A DNA stretch of 64,000 bases from an uncultured Bacteroidales bacterium (GTDB lineage Bacteria > Bacteroidota > Bacteroidia > Bacteroidales > Muribaculaceae). The notes under the pieces are model-generated. The model was not told the origin of the DNA and searched no databases. It saw only the letters and a list, made by a program, of their open reading frames with translations. The position numbers and the translations under genes were made by a program. The stretch covers positions 4,483-68,482 of the forward strand of contig UQMZ01000017.1 of the NCBI GenBank assembly GCA_900542185.1. The letters are read 5' to 3'. This document shows positions 52,637 to 62,568 of the stretch, piece after piece. Each line of letters begins with the position of its first letter. The stretch's first letter is position 1.

Positions 52637-54757
52637 TTATTTTTTACCCGATACTGCCGGGACGAGCCGCATCGCAACTCCGCCGCCGGGAGCGAGATAC
52701 TGCTTCAACCGCGTCCTGGAGTTTACCTTTACCTTACGGATTCTGTAAGCCTGCGGATTCGTGTCCCAATGGGCATCGGGAGCATCCTCGTAAATGGTGG
52801 CCTCGTATGTCTGTCCCTTGGGGAGGAAGCTGAAATCGATAGAGGCACGGCGTGCCGTGTCATCGGTAATCGCCCCGACATACCAGTCGTCGGAATGCTT
52901 GTCCTGACGCGCCACGGTGATGTATCGGTTAGGCTCCGCCTCAAGATAGCGCGAGTCCTTCCAGTCTACCGGGACATCCTCGATAAACTTAAATGCATCC
53001 GGGAAGCGCTCGTAATTCTCCGGCAGGTCGCAGGCCATCTGCATCGGCGAAGGCATGGTGAGATACAGGGCCAGCTGACGTGCCAGCGTGGTTCCGGCCT
53101 TTGAGGTCTTTCCTTCGCCATAATATGAAAGATCCGTCTGGAACAGACCGGGAGTATAGTCCATCGGACCGCCTTTCAGACGGGTGAAAGGCAGAATGCA
53201 TGTATGACTGGGCGGATTGCCACCCATCGACTCGAACTCGCCGCCGCGAGCCGATTCCTGTGCCAGCCAGTTTGGCCATGTACGGGCCAGACCTGTCGGC
53301 CTGGGAGCTTCATGGCTATCCACCATTATCCCGTAATCTGCGGCCCGTTTGGCCACATCCAGGACATGATCGACCATCCATTGCGAGGTGTGGTGTTCCG
53401 AACGCGGTATGATAGCTCCGACATATCCGGTTTTCACAGCATCATAGTTATTGTCCTTCATAAACCTGAAGGCACGGTCCAGCTGCAATGCGTAGTCGGC
53501 GGCGTTTGCGGCCGTTTCATGATGCATGATCAGTTTGACCCCCTTGCCCCGGGCATACTCGCGCAGTTCATCTACATCGAAATCAGGATAAGGTCTGTCA
53601 AACAGGAACTGACGGTTCTTGCGATAGCTTGCCCAGTCTTCCCAACCTTCGTTCCAACCCTCGACCAACACGCCGTCGATGCCGTGCGCGGAAGCGAAGT
53701 CTATGTATTTCTTCACATTTTCGGTATTGGCCGGATGATGTCCGTTGGAAGGAAGCTTACTGTAATCGGTCACTCCCGGCTTTGCAAGAGCATCGTTGCT
53801 GTAGGCCCATGTCTTGACTTTGCCGGTGAACATCTCCCACCACACCCCGATGAATTTCATCGGCTTGATCCAGGAAGTGTCTTCTATCTTACACGGTTCA
53901 TTCAGATTGTATATCAGCTGTGAGGCGAGTATGTTCCGGGCGTCATCACTGACTATCAGGGTTCGCCACGGCGTCTTGAACGGAGCCTGTATATATGCGG
54001 CGACACCCAGTCGGTCGGGCACCAGACGCACCTTCATATCATATCCTACGGAGTCCACGTCGAGCAACATAGCGGGATAACCCGACAGAGCCGCCTCGTG
54101 GATGTTTACATACACCGGCTTATCACCCGTGGTCTTCAACAGCATCGGGGTCTGTATGGTGTTGCCGCCGGTGCGCTGTGCTTCCGAATGTCGCTTATAT
54201 GACTTCAAGGCATCAGCCAGACCTGTAAAGTCCGTTTCCGACCACAGGTATTCGTCGGTGTCATAATCACCCGGGATACAATAGAGCCGGTGATTGTCCG
54301 TAAAATTAAACCGGGTGTTCTCGTCCCGCACTGTCAGATAATTATTTTTCTTCTGTGCCGGCAGTTCGTATCTGAATCCGAGTCCGTCGTTGAAGAGCCG
54401 GAACCGGAGTGTCATGACTTTGTCGGCATCGTCGGTGGCCAGATGTACTGCAAGTTCCCTAAAATGGTCCCTGACCTCGGCATACTCGCCCCATACAGGT
54501 TCCCATGAGCGGTCTACGGTAAGCGTATCGGCAGATACTATATGAAATCCCTGACCGAAATCCCCCTCGTCGGCCACCAGCCCCAGTCGGCTTTTCTCCA
54601 CCAGAGGTCTACCTTTGTAATCCAACGCATAATATGGAACGCCCTGCCCGTCAACATCGACATTCAATGTCATTGAGCCATCGGGCGAAGATATTTCGGC
54701 AGCAACGGCAGTAATACAGAATCCGGCTGCACACAATATCGCGACTGTCTTTTTCAT
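52637..54757 (-). CDS. GH97 alpha-glucosidase, SusB-like
   Basis: 706 residues from the ATG at 54757, giving signal peptide MKKTVAILCAAGFCITAVAA. An upstream TTG frame start was rejected. GH97 enzymes have an N-terminal beta-sandwich (about 25-280), a catalytic barrel (about 290-600) and a C-terminal beta domain. The block VDSHEAPRPTGLARTWPNWL then AQESARGGEFE closely resembles the inverting SusB type with Glu catalytic bases, not the Asp-nucleophile retaining type, so alpha-glucosidase acting on malto-oligosaccharides is likely. Calcium-site type residues are present in the same region. It is the last gene of the starch PUL, 11 bp after the GH13 gene, and probably periplasmic. Confidence 0.92.
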   Translation of the reverse strand: MKKTVAILCAAGFCITAVAAEISSPDGSMTLNVDVDGQGVPYYALDYKGRPLVEKSRLGLVADEGDFGQGFHIVSADTLTVDRSWEPVWGEYAEVRDHFRELAVHLATDDADKVMTLRFRLFNDGLGFRYELPAQKKNNYLTVRDENTRFNFTDNHRLYCIPGDYDTDEYLWSETDFTGLADALKSYKRHSEAQRTGGNTIQTPMLLKTTGDKPVYVNIHEAALSGYPAMLLDVDSVGYDMKVRLVPDRLGVAAYIQAPFKTPWRTLIVSDDARNILASQLIYNLNEPCKIEDTSWIKPMKFIGVWWEMFTGKVKTWAYSNDALAKPGVTDYSKLPSNGHHPANTENVKKYIDFASAHGIDGVLVEGWNEGWEDWASYRKNRQFLFDRPYPDFDVDELREYARGKGVKLIMHHETAANAADYALQLDRAFRFMKDNNYDAVKTGYVGAIIPRSEHHTSQWMVDHVLDVAKRAADYGIMVDSHEAPRPTGLARTWPNWLAQESARGGEFESMGGNPPSHTCILPFTRLKGGPMDYTPGLFQTDLSYYGEGKTSKAGTTLARQLALYLTMPSPMQMACDLPENYERFPDAFKFIEDVPVDWKDSRYLEAEPNRYITVARQDKHSDDWYVGAITDDTARRASIDFSFLPKGQTYEATIYEDAPDAHWDTNPQAYRIRKVKVNSRTRLKQYLAPGGGVAMRLVPAVSGKK

Positions 54758-54768
54758 TTGTAATCGAA

Positions 54769-56121
54769 TCAATTGTTGATCAGAATCTTAAAACCATAAG
54801 CAGGGAGGTCGATGGAAACAGGGAGGTCGGAAACCGTATCGTCCATCAAATCCATGAACCGTGCTCCGGCGAATGCAATGGGCGTCTTGACGGTTTTGCC
54901 GATATTCGAGACATTCACCATTACAAGCAACTGTCGGTTGCCGTTTTCAAAACCTATAACAACCGCATCTGCAGAACCATAATGTTTCATCTTTCCGCCA
55001 CGAGCCGTGGCCGATGCGGAGTACGCATTGTTTATGGCCGCATAGACAGCCGTAAGGTTATCGGAAAATTTCAGGTCTCTGTGAGAGTTGGTGAAAAAAG
55101 AGAGTTTTCCCTTCAGGCCTTCCACATCCATCGAAGAATAAATCATGGGCACACCACCGGAAAATGCTGCAAGCACGTATGCAGCCACCGTGCCGTCCGT
55201 GCCGCCGTACATGGTGTCTACTGAATTTTCCGAAGCCACGTCATGATTGAAGGCATAACGCATATAGTTTTTGCCCTGCACTATTCCGGCATTAAGGTCC
55301 GAGACATATTCCCCGAATCTGGATACATTGCCGTTCTTGAACATCGACGATACCGCGGACGGGAAATTCCAGTCATATACCAGACCGAATCCATCTTTCC
55401 AGAAATCGGTCTGCTGTGACTCCGCCAGCATGATGATGCCGGCATTCTCTTTTTCAAGAACGTCGATGGCTTCCTTCCAGAAATCATGCGGCACGCCTTC
55501 GGCATAGTCACAACGGAATCCGTCGACACCGGCTTCCCGCACCCAGTATGTCATGGCGTCGATCATGCCATCGCGTGTGGAGCGCACGGAATAGTCAAGC
55601 TGTGCCACGTCTCCCCATTGCTGGGTGGCAGAGATATTGCCTGCCCCATCTTTTCTATACCGTTCCGGATGGCTTACAGTCCACACGTTGTCGAACGATG
55701 TATGGTTGGCCACCCAGTCGAGTATCACCTTCATTCCGTTGGCATGAGCTGTATTTACAAGAGTCTTGAAATCGTCAAGGGTTCCAAGTATCGGATCGAT
55801 GGATTTATAATCCTTGACACAATAAGGAGATCCGACCGACTTTACGATACCGGTCTGATACGGCGGCATTATCCACAGGATGTCGCATCCCATGCCGGCT
55901 ATGCGCGGAATATCGGCGGCGACACGGGCAAGGCAGCCCTTGTCGCCGTAGAATCGGGGATTCACCTCATAAAGCACGTCGGATGACGCATCTTGGGCCA
56001 ATACGGGCGGATTGGGATCCGGTTTCGGGTCGGATCCGTCGGAGGGTGTGTCAGAACCACAAGCCGCCGCCATCATTGCGATGGCGGCGAGCATATAGGG
56101 TTTCAATCTGTCAGGATTCAT
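54769..56121 (-). CDS. GH13 alpha-amylase lipoprotein (SusG-like role)
   Basis: This 450-residue protein has a lipobox MAAAC, Cys21, and a Pro/Asp linker, so it is probably anchored on the cell surface. Conserved GH13 regions are DWVANHT near 135-141, GFRCDYAE with nucleophile Asp205, LAESQQ with acid/base Glu234, and FNHDVAS with Asp294. It hydrolyses alpha-1,4 glucan links. It is much shorter than SusG (about 690 residues) and lacks the inserted CBM58. It overlaps the starch-binding protein gene by 4 bp (ATGA) and precedes GH97 by 11 bp. Confidence 0.9.
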   Translation of the reverse strand: MNPDRLKPYMLAAIAMMAAACGSDTPSDGSDPKPDPNPPVLAQDASSDVLYEVNPRFYGDKGCLARVAADIPRIAGMGCDILWIMPPYQTGIVKSVGSPYCVKDYKSIDPILGTLDDFKTLVNTAHANGMKVILDWVANHTSFDNVWTVSHPERYRKDGAGNISATQQWGDVAQLDYSVRSTRDGMIDAMTYWVREAGVDGFRCDYAEGVPHDFWKEAIDVLEKENAGIIMLAESQQTDFWKDGFGLVYDWNFPSAVSSMFKNGNVSRFGEYVSDLNAGIVQGKNYMRYAFNHDVASENSVDTMYGGTDGTVAAYVLAAFSGGVPMIYSSMDVEGLKGKLSFFTNSHRDLKFSDNLTAVYAAINNAYSASATARGGKMKHYGSADAVVIGFENGNRQLLVMVNVSNIGKTVKTPIAFAGARFMDLMDDTVSDLPVSIDLPAYGFKILINN

Positions 56122-57554
56122 TTGTCGGGTACGAGTGTGGCGTTTTCGGGATTGGCCATGATGTAATAGTCACCGCTCAGAGTTATCTGCATCGCATCGT
56201 ATTGAAGTCCGGCGTTATCGTTGAAAATCAGGTTTTCAACCTCTCCGTTGCCTTCAACCGGGAATACCAGATATTCCACTCCGTCCACGGTCTCCGTAGA
56301 GCTGGCCTGCATTCCGGGCCATGCCCCGAACACTTCCTTATCGCCCCACGCATAGATATAGAACGATTGCCAGCCCGTATTATTCTGAACGTAAATCTTA
56401 TAGTTGCCCGATGGTGCGGGCGGCGTAGGCGGATTTTCCGGATCGGAAGGGGTATACGTGTCGGGATCAATCTCCTTGGCCGAGTTTGAAGTCAATTCCA
56501 CATATACGTCACGGTCAAGAGCGAACACCACCACGTCATCCACCTGCTTGCCGTTTCCGTTGTTCAGAATCAGATGTTCGGTCAGACCCTTGTTGCAGTT
56601 GCCTTCGCCAAGGTCGAAGTATTTGTAAGTAACTCCCTTGATGACCTGCGTGCCTGTAACAGGCATACCAGGCCAAGCTCCGTTAAGGTCGTTGACGTCG
56701 CCCCACATATAAAGATAGAGGTCGTCCCAACCGGACTGGTCGGCTACATAAATCGTGAACCCGTCATGCTTTACGTTCGAAGATGGATCGTACGGGGTTA
56801 CACCGTCGGCAGTGATCTCAAGATAGAAGTCCTCGTTGAGGGTCACATTGTAGTCGGCAAGCTGCTTGCCGGCGCCGTTGTTGTTGAATATCAGATTGAC
56901 GTTCATGCCTTCGTTGGCGGCTCCGGTATCGAAATACTTATAAACCACTCCATCGATGGTCACGGAGCCTGTGGGCTGAATGCCGGGCCAGCCGCCGAAT
57001 ATCTCACCGTCGCCGTAAGCATACAGGGCCAGTTCGTCGTATCCGCTGTTGTCCACAACATAGATGGCGTATCCGTCATGGTCGATCTCGCCCGGATCGG
57101 CAGGCTTGTTGAAATAGTCGGCCCAACGATATACAATCACGTTTTCCCTCTGTCCCACGGCGGGATTCTCGCGGTGAACCACAGGCTGGTTGTCCAGCGA
57201 GCGTTCCTCGCCCTGCCGGGCGTTATAGAAAGTATAGCCGTCGGCCAGGGTCTTGCCGTTGACGAAATCGGCGGGATTAAGATATACGCCGAACTTAGCG
57301 TCCGTATCGGATGCCTTCTCCAGCTGCCACCGGGGATCGCCCACGGCATCCATACCGCCGTTGAACTCGCCGACAATGTATATCTTGTCTTCGGCTCCGG
57401 TGCCCTGCGGCACTATAACCTCGAGCAGCTGGTAACCGTCACGCAGTTCGAACCGAGGCAGCTCAATGTCGAATGTGATTTCCTCTTTAGAGCATCCTGC
57501 CAGAAGCGGGAGCATCATAAGAAGGAAAAGACTTATAAACTTATAGTTTTTCAT
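56118..57554 (-). CDS. SusE/SusF-like starch-binding lipoprotein with three tandem modules
   Basis: This 478-residue lipoprotein has lipobox LLAGC, Cys21. An N-terminal SusE-like Ig domain (about 25-145) is followed by three tandem repeats at about 161-250, 265-355 and 384-470. Each has the pattern IYV..NSGY/W..LYxYxWGD..GxWPG, a KYFDxG or equivalent, LIFNNN and a final YxxxT strand. This matches CBM26-type starch-binding modules. The aromatic WPG residues are present in all three. It should hold starch at the cell surface for the amylase and the SusC/D transporter, combining roles that are split between SusE and SusF in B. thetaiotaomicron. It is 14 bp after SusD. Confidence 0.88.
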   Translation of the reverse strand: MKNYKFISLFLLMMLPLLAGCSKEEITFDIELPRFELRDGYQLLEVIVPQGTGAEDKIYIVGEFNGGMDAVGDPRWQLEKASDTDAKFGVYLNPADFVNGKTLADGYTFYNARQGEERSLDNQPVVHRENPAVGQRENVIVYRWADYFNKPADPGEIDHDGYAIYVVDNSGYDELALYAYGDGEIFGGWPGIQPTGSVTIDGVVYKYFDTGAANEGMNVNLIFNNNGAGKQLADYNVTLNEDFYLEITADGVTPYDPSSNVKHDGFTIYVADQSGWDDLYLYMWGDVNDLNGAWPGMPVTGTQVIKGVTYKYFDLGEGNCNKGLTEHLILNNGNGKQVDDVVVFALDRDVYVELTSNSAKEIDPDTYTPSDPENPPTPPAPSGNYKIYVQNNTGWQSFYIYAWGDKEVFGAWPGMQASSTETVDGVEYLVFPVEGNGEVENLIFNDNAGLQYDAMQITLSGDYYIMANPENATLVPDK

Positions 57555-57568
57555 TTTTGATTACTGAT

Positions 57569-59368
57569 TTAATAGTTAGGATTCTGGCGCAGTCCGGGGT
57601 TGACCATAAGGGCGGCCTGCGGGAGGGGATACCATTCATACTTGCGGTCGCGTCTGACGGGGAGCTGGCGGCCGTCGTTTTCCGTAGCACGTCCGAAGAA
57701 CCACCATTGACCCTGGGTGAACTTGTCGAAACGGCGCAGGTCGGTGCGGCGCCGGCGTCCTTCGTCAAGGAACTCCAGACCCCATTCGCTTAGCATCCAA
57801 TCCATATCGAAAGCCGTGAAACCGGGACCCGGATTCTGGATTACATTCTGGTCGGCAGCCGAATAATATCTCTGTCGAACGGAATTCACGAGAGTTTTGG
57901 CTTCTTCCGACTGTCCGGCACGCATACGGCACTCGGCAAGAGTATAATATACCTCGGCAAGACGGAATTCCACCTGATCGGCATTACGCCAGTCCAGACC
58001 GGTGGATTCGGGATAGACGGGATAACGGAGAATACGATAGCCAGAGTTTGTCTCACCCCAACGCGGACTCATCACGGGTTCAAGATCACGTCCCAGATTC
58101 TGGAACGTTCCGACCTGGTCCACGTAGATCAACGGCTTGTCCTGCTCGTCGGCATCGGCAAGTACATCGGCACCTGTGGTATAGTTCTTCTGGGGCCCCA
58201 TCGCAAAGATTCCCTGCCAGTTGCCAGCGGCGTCGCATGTGAACGGCTGCTTTCGGATATCGGCGTCGTTCATACGGTCGAACGGAGCACCCAGCTTGTC
58301 GCCGTAGTCAAACACGAAACTCTTGGGATTGGCAGTTCCGGCCCATGGCACGAGTGTGCCGGTGTTGTCCTTGGACGGCACCATACATACACAGTTCCAG
58401 CCACCCTGATCGCAGCTGTAACCGAACATCTCATCGTAATTGTAAGGCAGATATGGGGTATTGCGGTTATTGTTGGTCATCATGCCGGCCTCCATCGCGA
58501 ACGCGAACACCACTTCCTGGCAGGCCTGGTTGTTGATGCTGTAGATTTCACGGTAATCCGAAACGAGTCCGTATGTTCCGTATTTGCCCTTTATGATCTC
58601 GTCGCACAAGTCGGCGCATTCCTTGTAACGGTCCACGCCGGTCCACAGCTGCGAATTGAGCAGCAGACGCATTTTGAGCATACGGTTTATGCCCTGGTTC
58701 ATGCGGTTGCGCGTGGCGCCGGAACCATCCTCGGCGGTAAGGTCGTCGACACATGCGTCAAGCTCGTCGGCCATGAAGTTCCATATCACCTTGCATCCTG
58801 TGTTGAAATCCTCGTCGGCCGATCCGGGAATGTCGCCGTTGGTATCCGTACACAGCGGAAGGGCGCCGCCCCAGAGCTCGAAGTTGTTGTAATAGGCCCA
58901 TGCACGCATGGTGCGCAGTTCAGCGATGTACTGTTTCAATTCATCGTCAGTCACACCTAATGCCTTGGGATCCAGCTTCTCAAGATCGCCCAGCATGGTG
59001 TTGCACAGGCCGATGGTCTCCCATGCATGTTCCCATGCGCTGCGGATTATTTTCGATTCGGCGTTCCAGGTCTGGGTGGACAGCACGAATTTCTCGGCCT
59101 CATCATAACCCCATGCGCCACCGTTCCAGGTACGCCACGCCACTTGATCGGCAGGAAACTCGTTGAGATACCAGAAATACTCCAGAAATCCGCTCTGCGC
59201 GCTGGAATATATCGAGGCGACAGCCCCGTCAAGGCTATTCTTGTCCTTGTAATAGGCGGAAGAATCAATCAGGTCGAATGTCTTCTCGTCCAGGTTGGTA
59301 CAGGCGGAAGCGCCCGCCAACAGCACGGCAGCCAGAAGCGTGCCGGCAATATATCTGATGGTTTTCAT
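57569..59368 (-). CDS. SusD-family lipoprotein (starch PUL)
   Basis: This 599-residue SusD homologue has lipobox GASAC, Cys23. Features are the FDLIDSSAYYKDKNSLDGAVASIYS N-terminus, a helical TPR-like core with ELRTMRAWAYYNNFELWGG near 150, and a RagB C-terminus (FRLAEVYYTLAECRMRAGQSEEAKTLVNSVR, EWGLEFLDEGRRRRTDLRRF). It binds alpha-glucan and closes the SusC pore. It lies 20 bp after SusC in the same operon. The downstream genes support starch as the substrate. Confidence 0.94.
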   Translation of the reverse strand: MKTIRYIAGTLLAAVLLAGASACTNLDEKTFDLIDSSAYYKDKNSLDGAVASIYSSAQSGFLEYFWYLNEFPADQVAWRTWNGGAWGYDEAEKFVLSTQTWNAESKIIRSAWEHAWETIGLCNTMLGDLEKLDPKALGVTDDELKQYIAELRTMRAWAYYNNFELWGGALPLCTDTNGDIPGSADEDFNTGCKVIWNFMADELDACVDDLTAEDGSGATRNRMNQGINRMLKMRLLLNSQLWTGVDRYKECADLCDEIIKGKYGTYGLVSDYREIYSINNQACQEVVFAFAMEAGMMTNNNRNTPYLPYNYDEMFGYSCDQGGWNCVCMVPSKDNTGTLVPWAGTANPKSFVFDYGDKLGAPFDRMNDADIRKQPFTCDAAGNWQGIFAMGPQKNYTTGADVLADADEQDKPLIYVDQVGTFQNLGRDLEPVMSPRWGETNSGYRILRYPVYPESTGLDWRNADQVEFRLAEVYYTLAECRMRAGQSEEAKTLVNSVRQRYYSAADQNVIQNPGPGFTAFDMDWMLSEWGLEFLDEGRRRRTDLRRFDKFTQGQWWFFGRATENDGRQLPVRRDRKYEWYPLPQAALMVNPGLRQNPNY

Positions 59369-59388
59369 TGATAACGATAGATTCGGGT

Positions 59389-62355
59389 TTAACGGAAACG
59401 GAATGTAACGCCCAGCGTAAGCTGAGTTGCTGAAGGATATGCGCTGGACACATCCACGCCCGGAGTGATACCGGTGGACGGCACTGCGGAAGGATCGGTA
59501 CCGGAATAGCCCGTGAGTGTAAATACATTCTTAGCGGATATATACACACGCAGAGAGTCGAGCAGTCTACGGTTCTTGAACGGCACGTTATAGCCCAGCG
59601 TGATGTTCTGAAGCTTGAAATAATCGCCGTTTTCAAGAAAATATGAGGAAATGACGCCGCCACCGCTCCAGGTATCCTTGTCATCCAGATAAGCCGACCG
59701 CAACAGGTTGTCGCTGCCGCTGCCCTGCAATCCCATTCCATATTTACGCATATTGAAGATCTTGAAGCCGAAGGCTCCCTGGAACTGCAGCGACAGGTCG
59801 AAATTGTTCCATGTCAGATTGTTGCTCCATGTCAGGAAATGCTTGGGAGCACCGTCGCCGATGTAGCGTTTGTCCTCGGGATTGGCCAACGCGGCGTTGA
59901 TTACCTCGCCATCCTTGTTGTAAACCAGCATATTGTGGTTTTCGTCGGTTCCGGCATACTTGTATCCGTAGAATTGGGCGATACGGCTGCCTTCCTCCAC
60001 GCGGAAGAAATATTCGCTCGTTCCTACCCCCGGCTTCTGATACAGGTCAAGATACGACGCCTCGTATATGTCGTTTGAAAGCTTGGTCAGCTTGGTGGTG
60101 CCGTATGAATAATTGATACCCATGTTCCATTTGACCGGCGTATTGTCCAGGATGTCGCCGTTCAGGGCGATCTCGATACCTGTGTTACGCGTGGTTCCCA
60201 CATTTACGAGGATGTTGGAATATACGTATGGAGGCTGTGGAGCGGTATAATTGTACAGCAGATCCTGCGAGCGGCGGTCGAAGTATTCGATCGATCCGTT
60301 CAGGCGGTTGAACAGCATGAAGTCGATGCCGACATTGAAACTTGACAGTTTTTCCCAGCCCAGATTAGGATTGGCATTGCTGGAGGGACGATAACCGGTG
60401 ATCCACTGTCCGTTGATCAGATAAGTACCGGAAGCGCTGTATGTCGAAATCGACTTATAGGGATCGAAATCGCTGCGTCCCGTCATACCGTAAGAGAATC
60501 TGGGCTTAAGGCTCTGCACCACCTGGACATAATCGCGCAGGAACGGCGTATTAGCCATTTCCCAGCCGATGGATGCGGCGGGGAAAGAACCCCATTTCCT
60601 GTCGGCTCCGAACTTGGTGGAACCTTCGTGACGGATGGAAGCGGACACGAACAGCATGTTGTCCCACGAATAATTCACACGACCGAAGAAACCCACCAGA
60701 GTGGATTGGGACTTACCGGCCCACATGTTCGCCTTTCCGTCCTTGAGCCATGTACCGGCTCCGATTCCCCACCACATCGGGTCGTCGTAGGAAAAGTTGT
60801 AGTTGGTCTCGCCCATGGTTTCCCAGTCTGACCTCTGGTACGAATAACCGCCTACGAAACGAACGTCATGATGATCGTTCTTGAAGCTATAGTTCGCTAT
60901 CCATTCCAGTCCGCTGGTCACCCATTTCTGATATTCGATGTTGGCGCGGCCGGCATAACCACCCCAATATGACTCGCCTGAAGTAGAGGGCGTGTAATAA
61001 TTACTCTTAAGGTCATTATAGTTGTAGGAATATGACAATGTGGTGCTTACACTGTGCTCGTCGTTATGCCAGATGTCGTATTTCACGTCGGCCGTGCCGA
61101 GGAGGTAATTGCGTTTCCCTTCGGAGGTGTTCACCTTGAGTTGCTGCACGGGGTTCTTGATATCGGTCGGGGAAGTAGGCTGGTAATAAGAGCCGTCCGG
61201 ATTATAGACCGGGATAGTGGGGTTCATGCTTAGGGCAGTGTCGAACATTCCGTCGTCACCCCATTTCTCGTTTACGCGGCGTGCATTGATCGAAGCCGTG
61301 AACTTGAGATGTCCGTCAAGAGTGTTGGCCGAGGCTGCGGCACGGCCGCCGAATTCCTCACGACCACTGGCAATGTCAAGACCGTTGGCCTTCTTATAGT
61401 TGGTCGAGACGGTATAGTATCCGCCTGAAGGGAGGGTGCCGTCGATACCTATATACTGGTTGGTGTCGTAAGCAACGTCACGGGTTATAAGGTCGTACCA
61501 GTCGGTGCTCGCGCCATAATCATTGCCACGACGTGCAAGACGCCACTCGTACGGACTCAGTACCTCAGGCTTACGGGTAGCCACCGATATGGCTCCGTAT
61601 GAATCGTATGTGACAACAGGGAGTCCCGGGGTGCCGTTACCTTTTTTAGTGGTCACCAGAATAACACCGTTGGCGCCACGTGTACCGTAAATGGCGGCGG
61701 ATGCGGCATCCTTGAGCACAGACATCGACTCGATGTCTTGCGGAGCCAGGGTACGGATGTCGCCGCCGGCCACACCGTCAATTACAATAAGCGGACCGTT
61801 GCCTGCGCTCAGCGAAGTCGCTCCGCGAATCTGTAAATCGGCCGAACCGTTGGGATTGGCGGCGGCTGTGCTGGACACATTGAGGCCGGATACCTTGCCC
61901 GAAAGCATCTCCATGGGATTGTTCATGGCGCCTTTCTGGAAATCGTCCTTATTGACCTGGACAACGGAGCTTGACACTTCACGGCGGCTGACGGATCCAT
62001 AACCCACTACCACCACTTCGTCCAGAAGTTCGGAATCCTCGGTCATGGTGGCGTCCACCACACTCTGGCCTTTTACATGTTTCTCCACCGACTTGAAGCC
62101 GACCAGACTGAATACGAGCGTCCCGTCGGACGGAACATTCTTAAGTTCGTAACGTCCGTCGATATCGGTGGCTGTAGCGATTCTTTGTTCGCCTTTGACC
62201 GAAACCGTGGTTCCTACCAAAACATCACCGTTGGAATCGTATACCGTACCTGTCACCGACATGGTTTGTCCCATCGCGGCAGGTGCCAGCAAGAATGCCA
62301 GAATCCAGATGAAACTCACCATCGAGGCCCGGAATAGCCTTGGAATAGTTTTCAT
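59389..62355 (-). CDS. SusC-family TonB-dependent receptor (starch PUL)
   Basis: This 988-residue outer-membrane importer has a signal peptide of about 1-29, a CarboxypepD_reg-like domain at about 32-110 (VTGTVYDSNGDVLVGTTVSVKG), the TonB box-like EVVVVGYGSV near 113, and a plug with QIRGATSLSAGNGPLIVIDG. It continues with IESMSVLKDAASAAIYGTRGANGVILVTTKKG, then a barrel ending in an Arg-Phe-Arg strand (LGVTFRFR). First gene of the operon SusC-SusD-SusE/F-GH13-GH97, behind a SusR-like regulator. Confidence 0.95.
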   Translation of the reverse strand: MKTIPRLFRASMVSFIWILAFLLAPAAMGQTMSVTGTVYDSNGDVLVGTTVSVKGEQRIATATDIDGRYELKNVPSDGTLVFSLVGFKSVEKHVKGQSVVDATMTEDSELLDEVVVVGYGSVSRREVSSSVVQVNKDDFQKGAMNNPMEMLSGKVSGLNVSSTAAANPNGSADLQIRGATSLSAGNGPLIVIDGVAGGDIRTLAPQDIESMSVLKDAASAAIYGTRGANGVILVTTKKGNGTPGLPVVTYDSYGAISVATRKPEVLSPYEWRLARRGNDYGASTDWYDLITRDVAYDTNQYIGIDGTLPSGGYYTVSTNYKKANGLDIASGREEFGGRAAASANTLDGHLKFTASINARRVNEKWGDDGMFDTALSMNPTIPVYNPDGSYYQPTSPTDIKNPVQQLKVNTSEGKRNYLLGTADVKYDIWHNDEHSVSTTLSYSYNYNDLKSNYYTPSTSGESYWGGYAGRANIEYQKWVTSGLEWIANYSFKNDHHDVRFVGGYSYQRSDWETMGETNYNFSYDDPMWWGIGAGTWLKDGKANMWAGKSQSTLVGFFGRVNYSWDNMLFVSASIRHEGSTKFGADRKWGSFPAASIGWEMANTPFLRDYVQVVQSLKPRFSYGMTGRSDFDPYKSISTYSASGTYLINGQWITGYRPSSNANPNLGWEKLSSFNVGIDFMLFNRLNGSIEYFDRRSQDLLYNYTAPQPPYVYSNILVNVGTTRNTGIEIALNGDILDNTPVKWNMGINYSYGTTKLTKLSNDIYEASYLDLYQKPGVGTSEYFFRVEEGSRIAQFYGYKYAGTDENHNMLVYNKDGEVINAALANPEDKRYIGDGAPKHFLTWSNNLTWNNFDLSLQFQGAFGFKIFNMRKYGMGLQGSGSDNLLRSAYLDDKDTWSGGGVISSYFLENGDYFKLQNITLGYNVPFKNRRLLDSLRVYISAKNVFTLTGYSGTDPSAVPSTGITPGVDVSSAYPSATQLTLGVTFRFR

Positions 62356-62492
62356 TTCTTTTGATTTTTAAGTTTAGTTATTATGTTGTTTGGGTTGTAT
62401 GCGTGTCATGGTCAGATTTAGAATATGTTTTAAAATCCGCGGTAAAATTAATGTTAAAATACGTATATATTCCTACAGTCAAGTTAAAATCT
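62356..62492 (-). promoter_or_regulatory. Control region of the starch PUL operon
   Basis: This AT-rich leader has a -7-like TAATTTTA at 62450-62443 (minus strand) and no good -33 TTTG, as expected for a SusR-activated promoter. AAATCTGACC occurs on the minus strand at 62419-62410, about 55 bp before the SusC start. Confidence 0.4.
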
Positions 62493-62532
62493 AAAAAAAT
62501 AAAACCGTCAGAACACTGAATGTCTGACGGTT
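62493..62532 (-). terminator. Terminator of the SusR-like gene
   Basis: AACCGTCAGA at 62503-62512 pairs exactly with TCTGACGGTT at 62523-62532. Read on the minus strand the hairpin is followed by TTATTTTTTTA. Confidence 0.85.
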
Positions 62533-62568
62533 ATATACAATATACGGGTTATATTTTCAAACCGTATA

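Noticed and set aside
54758..54772. TTG start five residues upstream for the GH97 protein
   Set aside because: The ATG at 54757 gives a clean signal peptide, and the TTG would overlap the end of the GH13 gene.
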